64,000 nucleotides of DNA from assembly GCF_051414135.1 (NCBI RefSeq), contig NZ_JBLKOA010000004.1:119153-183152 (forward strand), written 5' to 3'. The DNA is from Halovenus halobia. GTDB lineage: Archaea > Halobacteriota > Halobacteria > Halobacteriales > Haloarculaceae. Shown here one piece after another: positions 15,750-23,502 of this stretch. The notes beneath the pieces were generated by a model. It worked only from the letters and a program-made list of their open reading frames with translations, was not told the origin of the DNA and searched no databases. Numbering within the stretch: the first letter of the stretch is position 1; the number at the start of each line of letters is the position of its first letter. The translations under genes were made by a program, and so were the position numbers.

Positions 15750-16121
15750 ATGGACGCACTCCACGTCTGTCTGAACGTCTCGGACGCCGACGAACTCGCA
15801 CAGTGGTACAAAGACCAGCTTGGTTTCGAGGATTCCTGGGAGTTCACCAGCGAAGACGGCGAGACACGAAACGTCTACGTCGCTGACGGTAACGGCTTCG
15901 AGCTGCAGTTGTCGGACACCGAGAGTGAGGACGACTTCGAGGCCGGCACTGCTTGGGACCACTTCGCAGTCCACGTTCAAGATGTCGACGCCGCCTTCGA
16001 GGATATCGACAACCACGGCGTCGTCAAAGAGCCAGCAGACCAGCCTGCGGCCGGCGCGCGGACGGCGTTCATCAACGACCCTGACGGCCACGTCGTCGAA
16101 CTGATCGAGCCGATGGAGTGA
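15750..16121 (+). CDS. VOC-fold (glyoxalase/dioxygenase superfamily) protein
   Basis: The product has 123 residues with two beta-alpha-beta-beta-beta modules: LHVCLNVSDADELAQWYKDQLGF at the start and WDHFAVHVQDVDAAF mid-protein, ending FINDPDGHVVELIE. The metal-site residues His (LHVC), Glu (FELQL), His (DHFAV) and Glu (VELIE) are in place as in glyoxalase I. The length suits a lactoylglutathione-lyase-like enzyme, but haloarchaea use gamma-glutamylcysteine as thiol, so the exact substrate is uncertain. Confidence 0.85.
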   Translation: MDALHVCLNVSDADELAQWYKDQLGFEDSWEFTSEDGETRNVYVADGNGFELQLSDTESEDDFEAGTAWDHFAVHVQDVDAAFEDIDNHGVVKEPADQPAAGARTAFINDPDGHVVELIEPME

Positions 16122-16203
16122 TTTTCGGCTGATAACCCGGCGTCAGCGGTCGATTCTCGAACGCTTGCTGTGTCTCGATAGCAGAGCTACCGGGATAGTG
16201 TCG

Positions 16204-16209
16204 AAAAAA
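16204..16209 (-). terminator. U6 tract downstream of superoxide dismutase
   Basis: On the minus strand a T6 run lies 39 nt past the superoxide dismutase stop, in otherwise non-coding sequence. It fits archaeal U-tract termination; no strong hairpin is needed or seen. Confidence 0.4.
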
Positions 16210-16247
16210 TTGTGGTGGTGTTGCGCTCGATTCCGGCAGCGACAACT

Positions 16248-16859
16248 CTACTCGAACAGTTCGACGACAGTCGCGTACTCGTCAGCGACTTTGTCCCAGT
16301 TGACGACCTCGAAGAAGCCGTCGATGAACTCGCCGCGGGCCGGACCGTAGTCGTAGTAGTAGGAGTGCTCCCACACGTCGCAGGCGAGAATCGGATGTGC
16401 GCCCCAGAGCGCGCCCTGGTCGTGTTTGTCGACTTTGACGTTGCGAAGCTGTTTCGCAACCGGGTCGTAGACCAGCAGCGCCCACCCGCCTGCTGCGGAC
16501 GCGGCAGCCTCGAACTCGCCTTTCCAACCTTCGTAGGAACCGAAGTCTTCTTCGATTCTGTCAGCGAGTTCACCCGCTGGTTCGCCGCCGCCGTCTGGGT
16601 GCATGTTCTCCCAGAACAGTGTGTGGAGATAATGTCCACAGCCGTTGTGGGTGACGTTTCCGATTGCGCCCGCGGATGATCCAAACTCACCTGCTTCGCG
16701 GTTCTCGGCGAGTGTCTCTTCGGCGCTTGCGAGGCCGTTGACGTATCCCTGATGGTGTGTGTCGTGATGCCACGTCACAACCTGTTCGGAGATGTGCGGT
16801 TCGAGCGCGTCGTAATCATACGGTAGTTCCGGCAGTGCTGGGTCTGAGTGTTCTGGCAT
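16248..16859 (-). CDS. sod: Fe/Mn superoxide dismutase
   Basis: The protein (203 aa) carries the family fingerprint and the metal ligands: His in EPHISEQVVTWHHDTHHQ (about 20-37), His in GCGHYLHTLFW, and the Asp and His of DVWEHSYYYDYG. It converts superoxide to oxygen and hydrogen peroxide in the cytoplasm. The frame runs 30 codons further upstream without SOD character. The chosen ATG is preceded by a GGAGG Shine-Dalgarno sequence at suitable spacing, which decides the start. Confidence 0.95.
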   Translation of the reverse strand: MPEHSDPALPELPYDYDALEPHISEQVVTWHHDTHHQGYVNGLASAEETLAENREAGEFGSSAGAIGNVTHNGCGHYLHTLFWENMHPDGGGEPAGELADRIEEDFGSYEGWKGEFEAAASAAGGWALLVYDPVAKQLRNVKVDKHDQGALWGAHPILACDVWEHSYYYDYGPARGEFIDGFFEVVNWDKVADEYATVVELFE

Positions 16860-16986
16860 TGTAATCCCTCCATTTGTTACTCGGCTGGCAGTGTGAAAAA
16901 GCTTCCCGAGGCGGTGATATACCCGTACTCTATCACGCTGCAAAATCAAACCTTATCCGTCTCTGTCAGTTACGTCTGCGAACTCA

Positions 16987-17436
16987 ATGGAACTGACTCG
17001 CTTCGGTGGGCACCTCCAGCGGATGCAACGCAGGCTACGAGGTGCGCTCGCCGAGGACCATCCCCCACGGGTGGTTGCCCGGTACTTCGCTGCTGGGATT
17101 TTCCTGACGACGCTACCGTCGTTTGGGCTCATCCTTCCGGTGCTCACGTGGGTCGGTGCACGCTTTGACCGTGCCAACCGACTCTCGTTACTTGCGGCGA
17201 TGGCGATCATGAATCCGCTGGCCAAGGGAACCGTCTACGTCGGGAGTTTTCTGCTCGGCGTCCAACTGCTCGGTCCGGTTGCAGGCAGTAGCGCGGCCGA
17301 AATTGGGTTCGACGCCGGACGAGTGGTTATTACGCGCCTGCTTGTCGGAAACCTCGTGCTCGCAGTTGTCTTCGGCGCTGTTGCATACTTGCTTGCCTAC
17401 CAGACGGCGCTCGAATACGACCGGCGCCACGGCTGA
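16987..17436 (+). CDS. DUF2062 membrane protein
   Basis: The product has 149 residues with the DUF2062 pattern: FAAGIFLTTLPSFGLILP as the first membrane segment, NPLAKGTVYVGSFLLGVQLLG as the second, and a third near 118-138. The family is widespread in bacteria and archaea, and its role is unknown. It is transcribed divergently from the superoxide dismutase gene with a 127-nt shared promoter region; a TATA-like CCTTAT lies about 35 nt upstream of the ATG. Confidence 0.8.
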   Translation: MELTRFGGHLQRMQRRLRGALAEDHPPRVVARYFAAGIFLTTLPSFGLILPVLTWVGARFDRANRLSLLAAMAIMNPLAKGTVYVGSFLLGVQLLGPVAGSSAAEIGFDAGRVVITRLLVGNLVLAVVFGAVAYLLAYQTALEYDRRHG

Positions 17437-17460
17437 CATTCTGGTCCTGCTGCTCGCCCG

Positions 17461-17697
17461 CTCCGAGGACTCCCGATGGTCGTCCTCGCGTCATTCGTCA
17501 CCACGCGCTCCACGGCTCACTCCGTTCGAGCAGTCGGTGGACTCACTTCGCTCGTCCACCCGCTCACCGTTCCGTCGAGGGCCGATTCGCTCGCTGGCGC
17601 TGCTCGCGGCGGTGCCGCTCGCTCGTTCCGAGGACTCCCGCTGGTCGTCCTCGCGTCATTCATCGCCCCTCGCTTGCTCCACGGCTCACTCCGTTCG
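17461..17697. repeat. Diverged direct repeat in a gene-free gap
   Basis: The 295-nt gap between DUF2062 and photolyase holds two related copies of a ~70-nt unit (17461-17528 and 17627-17697), each running from CCGAGGACTCCC through TGGTCGTCCTCGCGTCATTC to ACGGCTCACTCCGTTCG. I see no gene here. The many short inverted GC words give hairpin potential. Confidence 0.6.
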
Positions 17698-17731
17698 CCG
17701 CTTCGCCTCGTGGTGACTCACTCGCTAGCGC

Positions 17732-19153
17732 TCATTTGTCACCACGCGCCCTCTCGAACATCGTGATCGCCTCCTCCCGCCGCTCACTGTGGTCGACAAT
17801 CGGGTCGGGATACTCCGGCGCAGCACTCCGACGCTGTGTCAACGACGCCTCGTGCCACTCGTGGATAATCTCCGGGTCAGCGTCTCGCAACTCAGGAACG
17901 TACTCCTTGATGTACTCCGCGTCAGCGTCGTAGCGCTCGCCCTGCGTCATCGGATTGAACACCCGGAAATACGGCTGTGCGTCGGTTCCCGTCGAGGCGG
18001 CCCACTGCCACCCGCCGTTGTCGTTGGCGGTGTCGTGGTCGACCAACTTCTCTCGGAACCAGTCGTACCCCTCCCGCCAGTCGATGAGCAGGTCCTTCGT
18101 CAGGAAGGCCGCGACAAGCATCCGGACGCGGTTGTGCATGAACGCTTCCTCGCGCAGTTGACGCATTCCCGCGTCGACGATGGGATAGCCCGTCTTGCCG
18201 TCCTTCCACGCCTGCAACGCCTCGGGGTCCTCGCGCCACTCGATGTCGTTCTCGTAGGATTTGTAGTTCTCCGTGACGGCGTCTGGCCGGTCCCACAACA
18301 CCTGTGTGTAGAACTCCCGCCAGGCGAGTTGGTCCTGAAACTCGAACACCGACTCGCGGGCGCTCTCACTGCCGGCGTCGGCGTGGGCACGGTCGGTGGC
18401 GTCGTACACCTCACGAATCCCGATGGTCCCGTACTTCAGGTGGACCGATAATCCTGAGGTACACTCGTCGGCCGGGTAATCCCGCCGGTCGTCGTACTGG
18501 TAGATGTCATCAGCGCAGAACGCCTCGAGGCGCTCGCGGGCGGCCGCGGTGCTCGCCTCGAGAATCGTCGCCGCTGGCTCCTCGAACTCGAGCTCTGAAA
18601 GCGTGGGAATCGACTCGCGTGTCTCGGCCACGTCACCGGATTCGACAGCCGCGAGCTCGCCGCTCGTCGGTGGTTCGGCTGGGGCGAGTTTCTCCCGGTC
18701 GTGCCACTTCTTCGAGAAGTAGGTGAACACCTTGTACGGGTCGCCGTCGTTGGTCGTGATTTCGCCGGGTTCGTGATGCACTGCGTCCTGTACCGCGGTG
18801 CGCTCGATATCGACATCGTCCAGCGCCTGTCGGACCGCCGCGTCTCGCTTGCGAGCCAGCCCGGTGTAATCCCGACACCACGTCACGCCGTCGGCGCCGA
18901 GGTCCGCCGCAATCTCTGGAAGTACCTCGGTTGGATTGCCGTGCGCAATCAGGAGGTCGCTATCGCGCTCGCGATATGCCGTTCTGAGCGAGTCGAGCGC
19001 GTCGAGCATGAACGCCATCCGCGGCGACGCGCCGTGTTCGAGGACTGTCGGGTCGAAAATGAAGACGCCAGCCGCCTTCCCGGTTTCTGTGGCGGCTGCG
19101 AGACCGCGGTTGTCTGCGAGCCGGAGGTCACGACGATGCCAATGAAGCTGCAT
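17732..19153 (-). CDS. phrB: Deoxyribodipyrimidine photolyase
   Basis: The 473 residues match class I CPD photolyases. The N-terminal alpha/beta domain starts MQLHWHRRDLRLADN. The C-terminal FAD domain contains GYPIVDAGMRQLREEAFMHNR, the block WQWAASTGTDAQPYFRVFNP and GERYDADAEYIKEYVPEL. The enzyme uses blue light to split pyrimidine dimers, a well-known repair route in sun-exposed halophiles. The frame extends 34 codons upstream with low-complexity sequence, so the ATG before QLHWHRRD is chosen. Confidence 0.95.
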   Translation of the reverse strand: MQLHWHRRDLRLADNRGLAAATETGKAAGVFIFDPTVLEHGASPRMAFMLDALDSLRTAYRERDSDLLIAHGNPTEVLPEIAADLGADGVTWCRDYTGLARKRDAAVRQALDDVDIERTAVQDAVHHEPGEITTNDGDPYKVFTYFSKKWHDREKLAPAEPPTSGELAAVESGDVAETRESIPTLSELEFEEPAATILEASTAAARERLEAFCADDIYQYDDRRDYPADECTSGLSVHLKYGTIGIREVYDATDRAHADAGSESARESVFEFQDQLAWREFYTQVLWDRPDAVTENYKSYENDIEWREDPEALQAWKDGKTGYPIVDAGMRQLREEAFMHNRVRMLVAAFLTKDLLIDWREGYDWFREKLVDHDTANDNGGWQWAASTGTDAQPYFRVFNPMTQGERYDADAEYIKEYVPELRDADPEIIHEWHEASLTQRRSAAPEYPDPIVDHSERREEAITMFERARGDK

Positions 19154-19200
19154 GCCCGCCTGTTGGACGCCAGGTACTTCAACGGTCGCGTCCCGGGCTG

Positions 19201-19219
19201 CGAGAGACTCCGTCTCTCG
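19201..19219. repeat. Short perfect hairpin upstream of photolyase
   Basis: Arms CGAGAGAC (19201-19208) and GTCTCTCG (19212-19219) form an 8-bp stem with a 3-nt loop, 48 nt upstream of the photolyase ATG. It could affect the leader or be a regulatory site. A closely related hairpin occurs inside the 40-kb inverted-repeat element. Confidence 0.4.
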
Positions 19220-19318
19220 TAACGTGCGAGCGGCACAGCCGCGAGCAACAGTCAAGACAGCCGAGGGCCTTCTGTTTCCTCACGCCTCCTGAACCTCCCT
19301 ATTGAATATCCCCCAGAA

Positions 19319-19888
19319 TCACTCGACAGCGAAAACGAGTCGCTCGTTCTGTGCCGCGCCAGCCCGCGGGACCGTCTGAACGACCTTCGCCACCTCGACG
19401 CCCTGTGGCAACTGCTCGACGAGTGTGACCATCCGCGCCTTGCTGTTGGGTTCGAGTTCGACCTGCCGGGTGTGACAGCCCGGCCCGAGCTGGTCGGGTT
19501 CGAGCGAGAGCCGTGCGGGCTGGTAGGCGTACTCGTCGGAGCCGATGAACTTCGTGCGGGCGCTGCGCCAGCGAAGCCGCTGGTCACTACAGTTCTCGAT
19601 GTCGAACAGCGCGACCGGCCGCGGCCCTTCTTCTCGGTCCGGGTCGAGCTGGTGTGGATAGACGAATTCCTGCAGATCGATTCGTGGGACGCCGACGAGT
19701 GTGGCAGACAGCGACCCTGTGTCGACGGTTGTCGGGCGACTGGCTGTCTGTGCAACCGCGTCTGCGAGCGACGTTGCGGCCGCTGGCGGGTGCCCATCCC
19801 GGTCCGTGCTGACGGGGCTGTCGTCGTCCCGCCTCTGGGGCCGCCGCGAGCGACCGTACGGCTCGATACCGTCGTCGTCCTCGCTCAT
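19319..19888 (-). CDS. Hypothetical acidic protein
   Basis: The product has 189 residues. The first 60 are charged and low-complexity (RSRRPQRRDDDSP). The rest looks like a folded beta-rich domain (ALFDIENCSDQRLRWRSAR, then ARMVTLVEQLPQGVEVAKVVQ). I do not recognise the family; the second half has the feel of an immunoglobulin-like or cupredoxin-like strand protein, but no motif supports that. An ATG at 19915 would add nine residues. It lies at the left edge of the AT-richer island. Confidence 0.55.
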   Translation of the reverse strand: MSEDDDGIEPYGRSRRPQRRDDDSPVSTDRDGHPPAAATSLADAVAQTASRPTTVDTGSLSATLVGVPRIDLQEFVYPHQLDPDREEGPRPVALFDIENCSDQRLRWRSARTKFIGSDEYAYQPARLSLEPDQLGPGCHTRQVELEPNSKARMVTLVEQLPQGVEVAKVVQTVPRAGAAQNERLVFAVE

Positions 19889-20062
19889 GACATCGCGTAC
19901 TGCCCAGCGTGACATAAGGGTATCGCGGAAACGCAGCGTTTACTCAATCGGAACAGATCTGCGGAAATCTCCAACAACTGACAGCACTACCGTGCAAGAT
20001 AGAGAGGATGTATACAGCATGAAGAATGCATTCATTTTACCTCTGGCCTGTAGTACTCGAAA

Positions 20063-20070
20063 TTTATATT
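20063..20070 (+). promoter_or_regulatory. TATA-box candidate for the zinc-finger/HNH gene
   Basis: TTTATATT lies 58-65 nt upstream of the ATG at 20128, in an AT-rich stretch. This would place transcription start near 20095 with a leader of about 30 nt. Confidence 0.45.
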
Positions 20071-20127
20071 AAGCGGCGAAAATCCTACCTGAACAGTTAT
20101 ACTACTCTGTTTACTAAATATCCCGTA

Positions 20128-20616
20128 ATGAGTAAACACGTATGCCCGTCCTGTGGACGAGATGATTTCGTCCATGAACGAGATATGAAGGCACACCATA
20201 CAATCGCTCATGGAGAGAAACTCGCCGACTATAACAACCCAAGAGAGTGCCCAACGTGCGGGGAGGTGTTTGCCAATGAGGGAGGGATGCGCGCACACCA
20301 CAAAATAGCCCACTCCGAGAGCATCGCGGAAACCAGACGACTGCCTCAATCACTACGCGAACGGGTCATCGAACGAGACGAACAAAAATGTCAACGATGT
20401 GGTGACGAAGTTACCTTCACTAACGAGGACGGCCCCTCCTTCGAAGTACACCATATTATTCCGTTTTCAGCTGGTGGCCCTGACCATGTTGACAATCTCA
20501 TCGTTCTCTGTAGTGATTGTCATACTGAGGTACACTCACGCATGAAGCAGATCGTCGATGAACGCCCGGATCTTCTTGAGGAACTCCAAGAGTTCGTGCT
20601 TGACAACCGTCAATAG
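20128..20616 (+). CDS. HNH endonuclease with two N-terminal C2H2 zinc fingers
   Basis: The product has 162 residues. Two zinc fingers come first: C6-x2-C9 with His at 23/24 and 28, and C41-x2-C44 with His at 57/58 and 62. A compact HNH domain follows, with C88-x2-C91, FEVHHIIPFSAGGPDH (His108/109), VDNLIVLCSDCH (Asn123, C128, C131) and a final His136. The catalytic His and the structural zinc Cys pairs are all present, so it looks active. Fingers would give sequence binding and HNH would nick or cut. Base composition is AT-richer than its neighbours, which suggests transfer. It could be a homing-type or defence nuclease. Confidence 0.85.
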   Translation: MSKHVCPSCGRDDFVHERDMKAHHTIAHGEKLADYNNPRECPTCGEVFANEGGMRAHHKIAHSESIAETRRLPQSLRERVIERDEQKCQRCGDEVTFTNEDGPSFEVHHIIPFSAGGPDHVDNLIVLCSDCHTEVHSRMKQIVDERPDLLEELQEFVLDNRQ

Positions 20617-20895
20617 TGAGACGACTGGGCCAACTGCCAGAGTAACCGAATTCACGTATCTCCCATCACCGTACTTGTATCCGGTACTGGCTGATTCGAA
20701 CAGACCATGTCCTTCAAACACCCCCACGCGAGATGCGCGCCTTCCATCTTGCACATCCCGAATCGATCTGCCGATATGCTGTCAGATAACGCGTGAACGA
20801 TACAGAGGGGTGAGTCTCGCAAAAGTACTAATAATGGGTAAAAGGGCGACTTGACCCTTCCCCGGGTTTATGCGAATACGGGGAAACATCCACAT

Positions 20896-21174
20896 ATGGC
20901 CTCCAACAAGGCGACAGCTGCAGCCCCGATAGCAACTGGAACTATCCTCGCTGGGACAGCTGCGCGGGAAGTCGCACAGCACGGACTCGAAATCTGGACG
21001 GTATTGGCGCTCACTGGTGGTCTCTCCGCGGTCGCTGTCGGTTTCGGTGTTTTGACCGGCTTCGGTGGATTCGATTCTGACGATGATGACAACCGCCGTG
21101 ACTGGACAACAGTTGCACTTGCCAGCCTCGCGCTGACGTGTGTTTTCGTCGGTTCCGGTATCGCATTGGTGTAG
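20896..21174 (+). CDS. Small membrane protein
   Basis: The 92-residue product has hydrophobic segments at about 8-25, 33-52 and 72-91, separated by an acidic loop FDSDDDDNRRDW. No family is recognised. The ATG at 20896 follows a TATG context. The frame is open 15 codons further upstream, but that part lacks hydrophobic or conserved character. It lies between the zinc-finger nuclease and the AN1 gene, within the AT-richer island. Confidence 0.5.
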   Translation: MASNKATAAAPIATGTILAGTAAREVAQHGLEIWTVLALTGGLSAVAVGFGVLTGFGGFDSDDDDNRRDWTTVALASLALTCVFVGSGIALV

Positions 21175-21267
21175 AGATGTTCAAAGACCGTTATCCACGC
21201 TACATCTAATAATCACTCGTCATGTATTGACTGCTCACCATCCTTTGCTACTCAACGATCAGAGAAT

Positions 21268-21452
21268 GCTGCGTATGCGCCCTGTATTCAGCACAGCTCC
21301 AAAGGTATATCACCGGTTGAGCAGTTCAACAGAGCAGTCTGCGACTAAATCCCAGTGAATAGCAGGTAGGCACCGCCGCCAAGCACCAGTAAAAAGACTG
21401 TAATCGGGATCAACCAGTCGCGCAGAAGGGAGATTGGTGCCAGAAAGGCCCC
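21268..21452. repeat. Direct repeat, left copy (AN1 gene tail)
   Basis: About 185 nt that recur at 23247-23428 in the same orientation. The strongest identity begins around 21316 and runs to GGCCCC at 21452. It covers the last 35 codons of the AN1 gene plus about 75 nt of downstream sequence, including the shared CTGTATTCAGCAC. By eye the core is near 88 percent identical. Confidence 0.75.
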
Positions 21453-21881
21453 ACGGAGTTTGTACCAGATTCGTCTTCCAGCCCCAATTGAGCCGACAGA
21501 GTCGTTGTCAACTTGCCGTTTACTACCAACAACTGAGCCGTCCGGCGCGACATCTGGCGATGATGGTGTTGGGGTCGATGCTCGGCACTGGGCACATTTC
21601 TTCTCCGTCGGTGGGATCACGCGATTACACTCCTCACAGTGATTTTTTGACTGTCCGGTATCTTCCTTCGATTCTGGTTGTCGGCCAGTCTTCCGGCTGC
21701 GACCAGTGCCCCTCTCACGGGTATTCGGCGCAGCAGACTCGAATCGTTTGTCAGTCTCCGGGTTGTGAAGCAGGCAGTCGTGCTGCTCCGGGAGCCGGTG
21801 ATCTGAGCAGTGACTCCGCTCACAGTGATTGCAGGTAAATGGATGCTCAATAGCGTCGCCACAGTGGTTGCAGCGAGCCAT
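21345..21881 (-). CDS. AN1-type zinc-finger membrane protein
   Basis: The protein (178 aa) opens with an AN1 finger: C4, C7, C17, C20, C25, H28, H34 and C36 are all present. A polar linker leads to a second zinc ribbon (CEEC near 81, CAQC near 95), then another linker and one C-terminal membrane helix at about 152-176. The likely topology is a tail-anchored protein with cytoplasmic zinc fingers. AN1 fingers of this layout are common in haloarchaea without known function. Its last 35 codons are duplicated at 23321-23428. Confidence 0.8.
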   Translation of the reverse strand: MARCNHCGDAIEHPFTCNHCERSHCSDHRLPEQHDCLLHNPETDKRFESAAPNTRERGTGRSRKTGRQPESKEDTGQSKNHCEECNRVIPPTEKKCAQCRASTPTPSSPDVAPDGSVVGSKRQVDNDSVGSIGAGRRIWYKLRGAFLAPISLLRDWLIPITVFLLVLGGGAYLLFTGI

Positions 21882-22034
21882 ATGAACAACTCTGCACATA
21901 CTAATAAAAAGGTTCGTTCCCACTCCCAGATCGTATGCATCAGAAGACGATGATAGAAGACGAGGAAACGGAGTCGTACTACAATTTGGCGATGTCTGGA
22001 ATGGTCCGATAATAGGTGATTTTGTTAAACACGG

Positions 22035-22739
22035 ATGTCAGGACCATATCTTAATGAGATTCGAACGGGCGGCGAAGTGAAACAGCGACTCCGCGACATT
22101 ATGTATGATGTTGCCGAGGAGTTCGGCGTTCGGGGAGCTGTTGACCCACGACCAGTACCACATATCACATTGTTCGGTCCGTATGACACTGACAATGGTA
22201 AGACAGTCAAGTCCCGCCTGCTCGAAATATACGAGGACTACGACGCTGTCCCGTATCGGATTGATGGATTCGACGTATTTCGGGATTCAAACGTTGTCTA
22301 CTTTGATGTCGTCCCATCAGAGGAATTGCGTTCACTTCGACGGGATATCTCGCGTGAGTTACGCCCGATCTGCTACGACTATCCTGACTACGACGCGAAC
22401 TACTTCCACGAGTTTCATATCACGCTGGCGTTCAAAGATGTCGGCGGCAGGTTAGACGAGATTTTGGAATACGCCCAGACTCAGTACGACCCGCAGTTCG
22501 ATTGCTATGCCAATCGGATTACGAGCCTCCATAATCGGTCGATGATGTGGGAGTACGACGTCCCGCGCGGAGAATATCTACGTTCAGATGAGGCGACGAC
22601 CGTTCAGGCGTGGCAACAGACAGAGAAGGCGCTTCAGCAACATACCGCGCATGATGACCACGACGACCTCGCTCCATCACCCAGTGGTTTTCAGAGAGTT
22701 AGTGCTCGTCTGAAGGCATACCTCACTCGCAAATGGTGA
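22035..22739 (+). CDS. 2H phosphoesterase (2'-5' RNA ligase-like)
   Basis: The product has 234 residues with two H-x-T motifs about 85 apart: PHITLF (His43, Thr45) and EFHITLAF (His128, Thr130). That is the catalytic signature of 2H phosphoesterases, which act on 2'-5' or cyclic phosphodiester bonds in RNA or nucleotides. The fold ends near residue 185. A further ~50-residue tail is poorly ordered and turns basic at its end (RVSARLKAYLTRKW). The start lies in an AT-rich context. Possible roles include RNA repair or turnover of a cyclic nucleotide signal; the sequence does not decide. Confidence 0.8.
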   Translation: MSGPYLNEIRTGGEVKQRLRDIMYDVAEEFGVRGAVDPRPVPHITLFGPYDTDNGKTVKSRLLEIYEDYDAVPYRIDGFDVFRDSNVVYFDVVPSEELRSLRRDISRELRPICYDYPDYDANYFHEFHITLAFKDVGGRLDEILEYAQTQYDPQFDCYANRITSLHNRSMMWEYDVPRGEYLRSDEATTVQAWQQTEKALQQHTAHDDHDDLAPSPSGFQRVSARLKAYLTRKW

Positions 22740-22753
22740 GTCGGGGTCGATAA

Positions 22754-23152
22754 TCAACCGAACACGCTACGGAGCTTCGAGAGTAGGCCGCTATCATCCT
22801 CGGGGACCCGATTCAACCGTCTGGAGACGTCGTTCTGGATACTTGGGTGGGTATTCAGATACTCCTCGATCAGCCATATCGACCCAGTCCCATCGTATTC
22901 GAATAGTCCATCAACACCGAGTTCATCAGCGACGAGCTTCCCACGGGCAAGTGCATCCGCCTGTGAGTACTCTTGTCCGCCTTTCTCCTCATGCCCGTCG
23001 ACGTTTACTAAAACGTCGTATTCATCTTCACCTTTGACTACAACGCCACCATGCCGAACCTCGTCGAAGGTATCCAAGCAATCTGAGCAGTAATGATATT
23101 TCCCACTCCGACGATTGTCGGTGAACGCGCCACACCGTTCACATTCTGGCAT
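22754..23152 (-). CDS. Zinc-ribbon protein of unknown function
   Basis: The 132 residues start with a zinc ribbon (CERC at 4-7 and CSDC near 22-25). A domain of about 80 residues follows, with alternating strands and helices (YDVLVNVDGHEEKGGQEYSQ, LARGKLVADELGVDG), and then a short basic/amphipathic tail. No family is recognised. It is convergent with the 2H phosphoesterase gene (14 nt apart) and shares its AT-richer composition, so the two probably arrived together. Confidence 0.6.
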   Translation of the reverse strand: MPECERCGAFTDNRRSGKYHYCSDCLDTFDEVRHGGVVVKGEDEYDVLVNVDGHEEKGGQEYSQADALARGKLVADELGVDGLFEYDGTGSIWLIEEYLNTHPSIQNDVSRRLNRVPEDDSGLLSKLRSVFG

Positions 23153-23246
23153 AGCGGCACATTGTCAGGCAGTTCATTTCAATTATCGGGGTGGAGGCGA
23201 TGACATGGTGGGATCCAACGACTTCGCCGACGGCGACGACCGTACT

Positions 23247-23428
23247 ACATACGCGTTCTGTATTCAGCACGGCTACAAGAACATCTCACTGTTTGAGAGC
23301 TTCAACCGAGCAGTCTGTGACTAAATCCCAGTGACTAGCAGGTAGGCACCGCCGCCAAACACCAGTAAAAAGACTGTAATCGGGATCAACCAATCGCGCA
23401 GAAGTGAGATTGGAGCTAAAAAGGCCCC
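23247..23428. repeat. Direct repeat, right copy
   Basis: Second copy of the repeat at 21268-21452, in the same orientation and about 1.98 kb away. Similarity starts around CGTTCTGTATTCAGCAC and stops abruptly at 23428, 75 nt before the gltX ATG. The two copies flank the AN1 gene body, the 2H phosphoesterase and the zinc-ribbon gene. Confidence 0.75.
23321..23428 (-). pseudogene. Truncated AN1-protein gene (C-terminal 35 codons)
   Basis: Read on the minus strand, the segment encodes GAFLAPISLLRDWLIPITVF followed by LLVFGGGAYLLVTGI and TAG. This matches the last 35 residues of the AN1 protein at 21345-21881 with two changes (L to V, F to V) and no frameshift. The upstream rest of the gene is missing: homology ends at 23428 in the gltX leader. 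It is therefore a gene remnant left by duplication or by recombination between copies. Confidence 0.8.
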
Positions 23429-23502
23429 CGTCCCGCTGGAGCAAACACCACCTCGACAGAGACCGGCCGAGTTTTCACGTCCCCGCTCTCAAAGTGAGAC
23501 TA

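Noticed and set aside
17461..17697. Possible CRISPR-like repeats
   Set aside because: Only two diverged ~70-nt copies, no regular spacers and no cas genes.
20640..20760. tRNA-like GATTCGAACAG word
   Set aside because: No acceptor stem, D-arm or anticodon arm could be placed around it on either strand.
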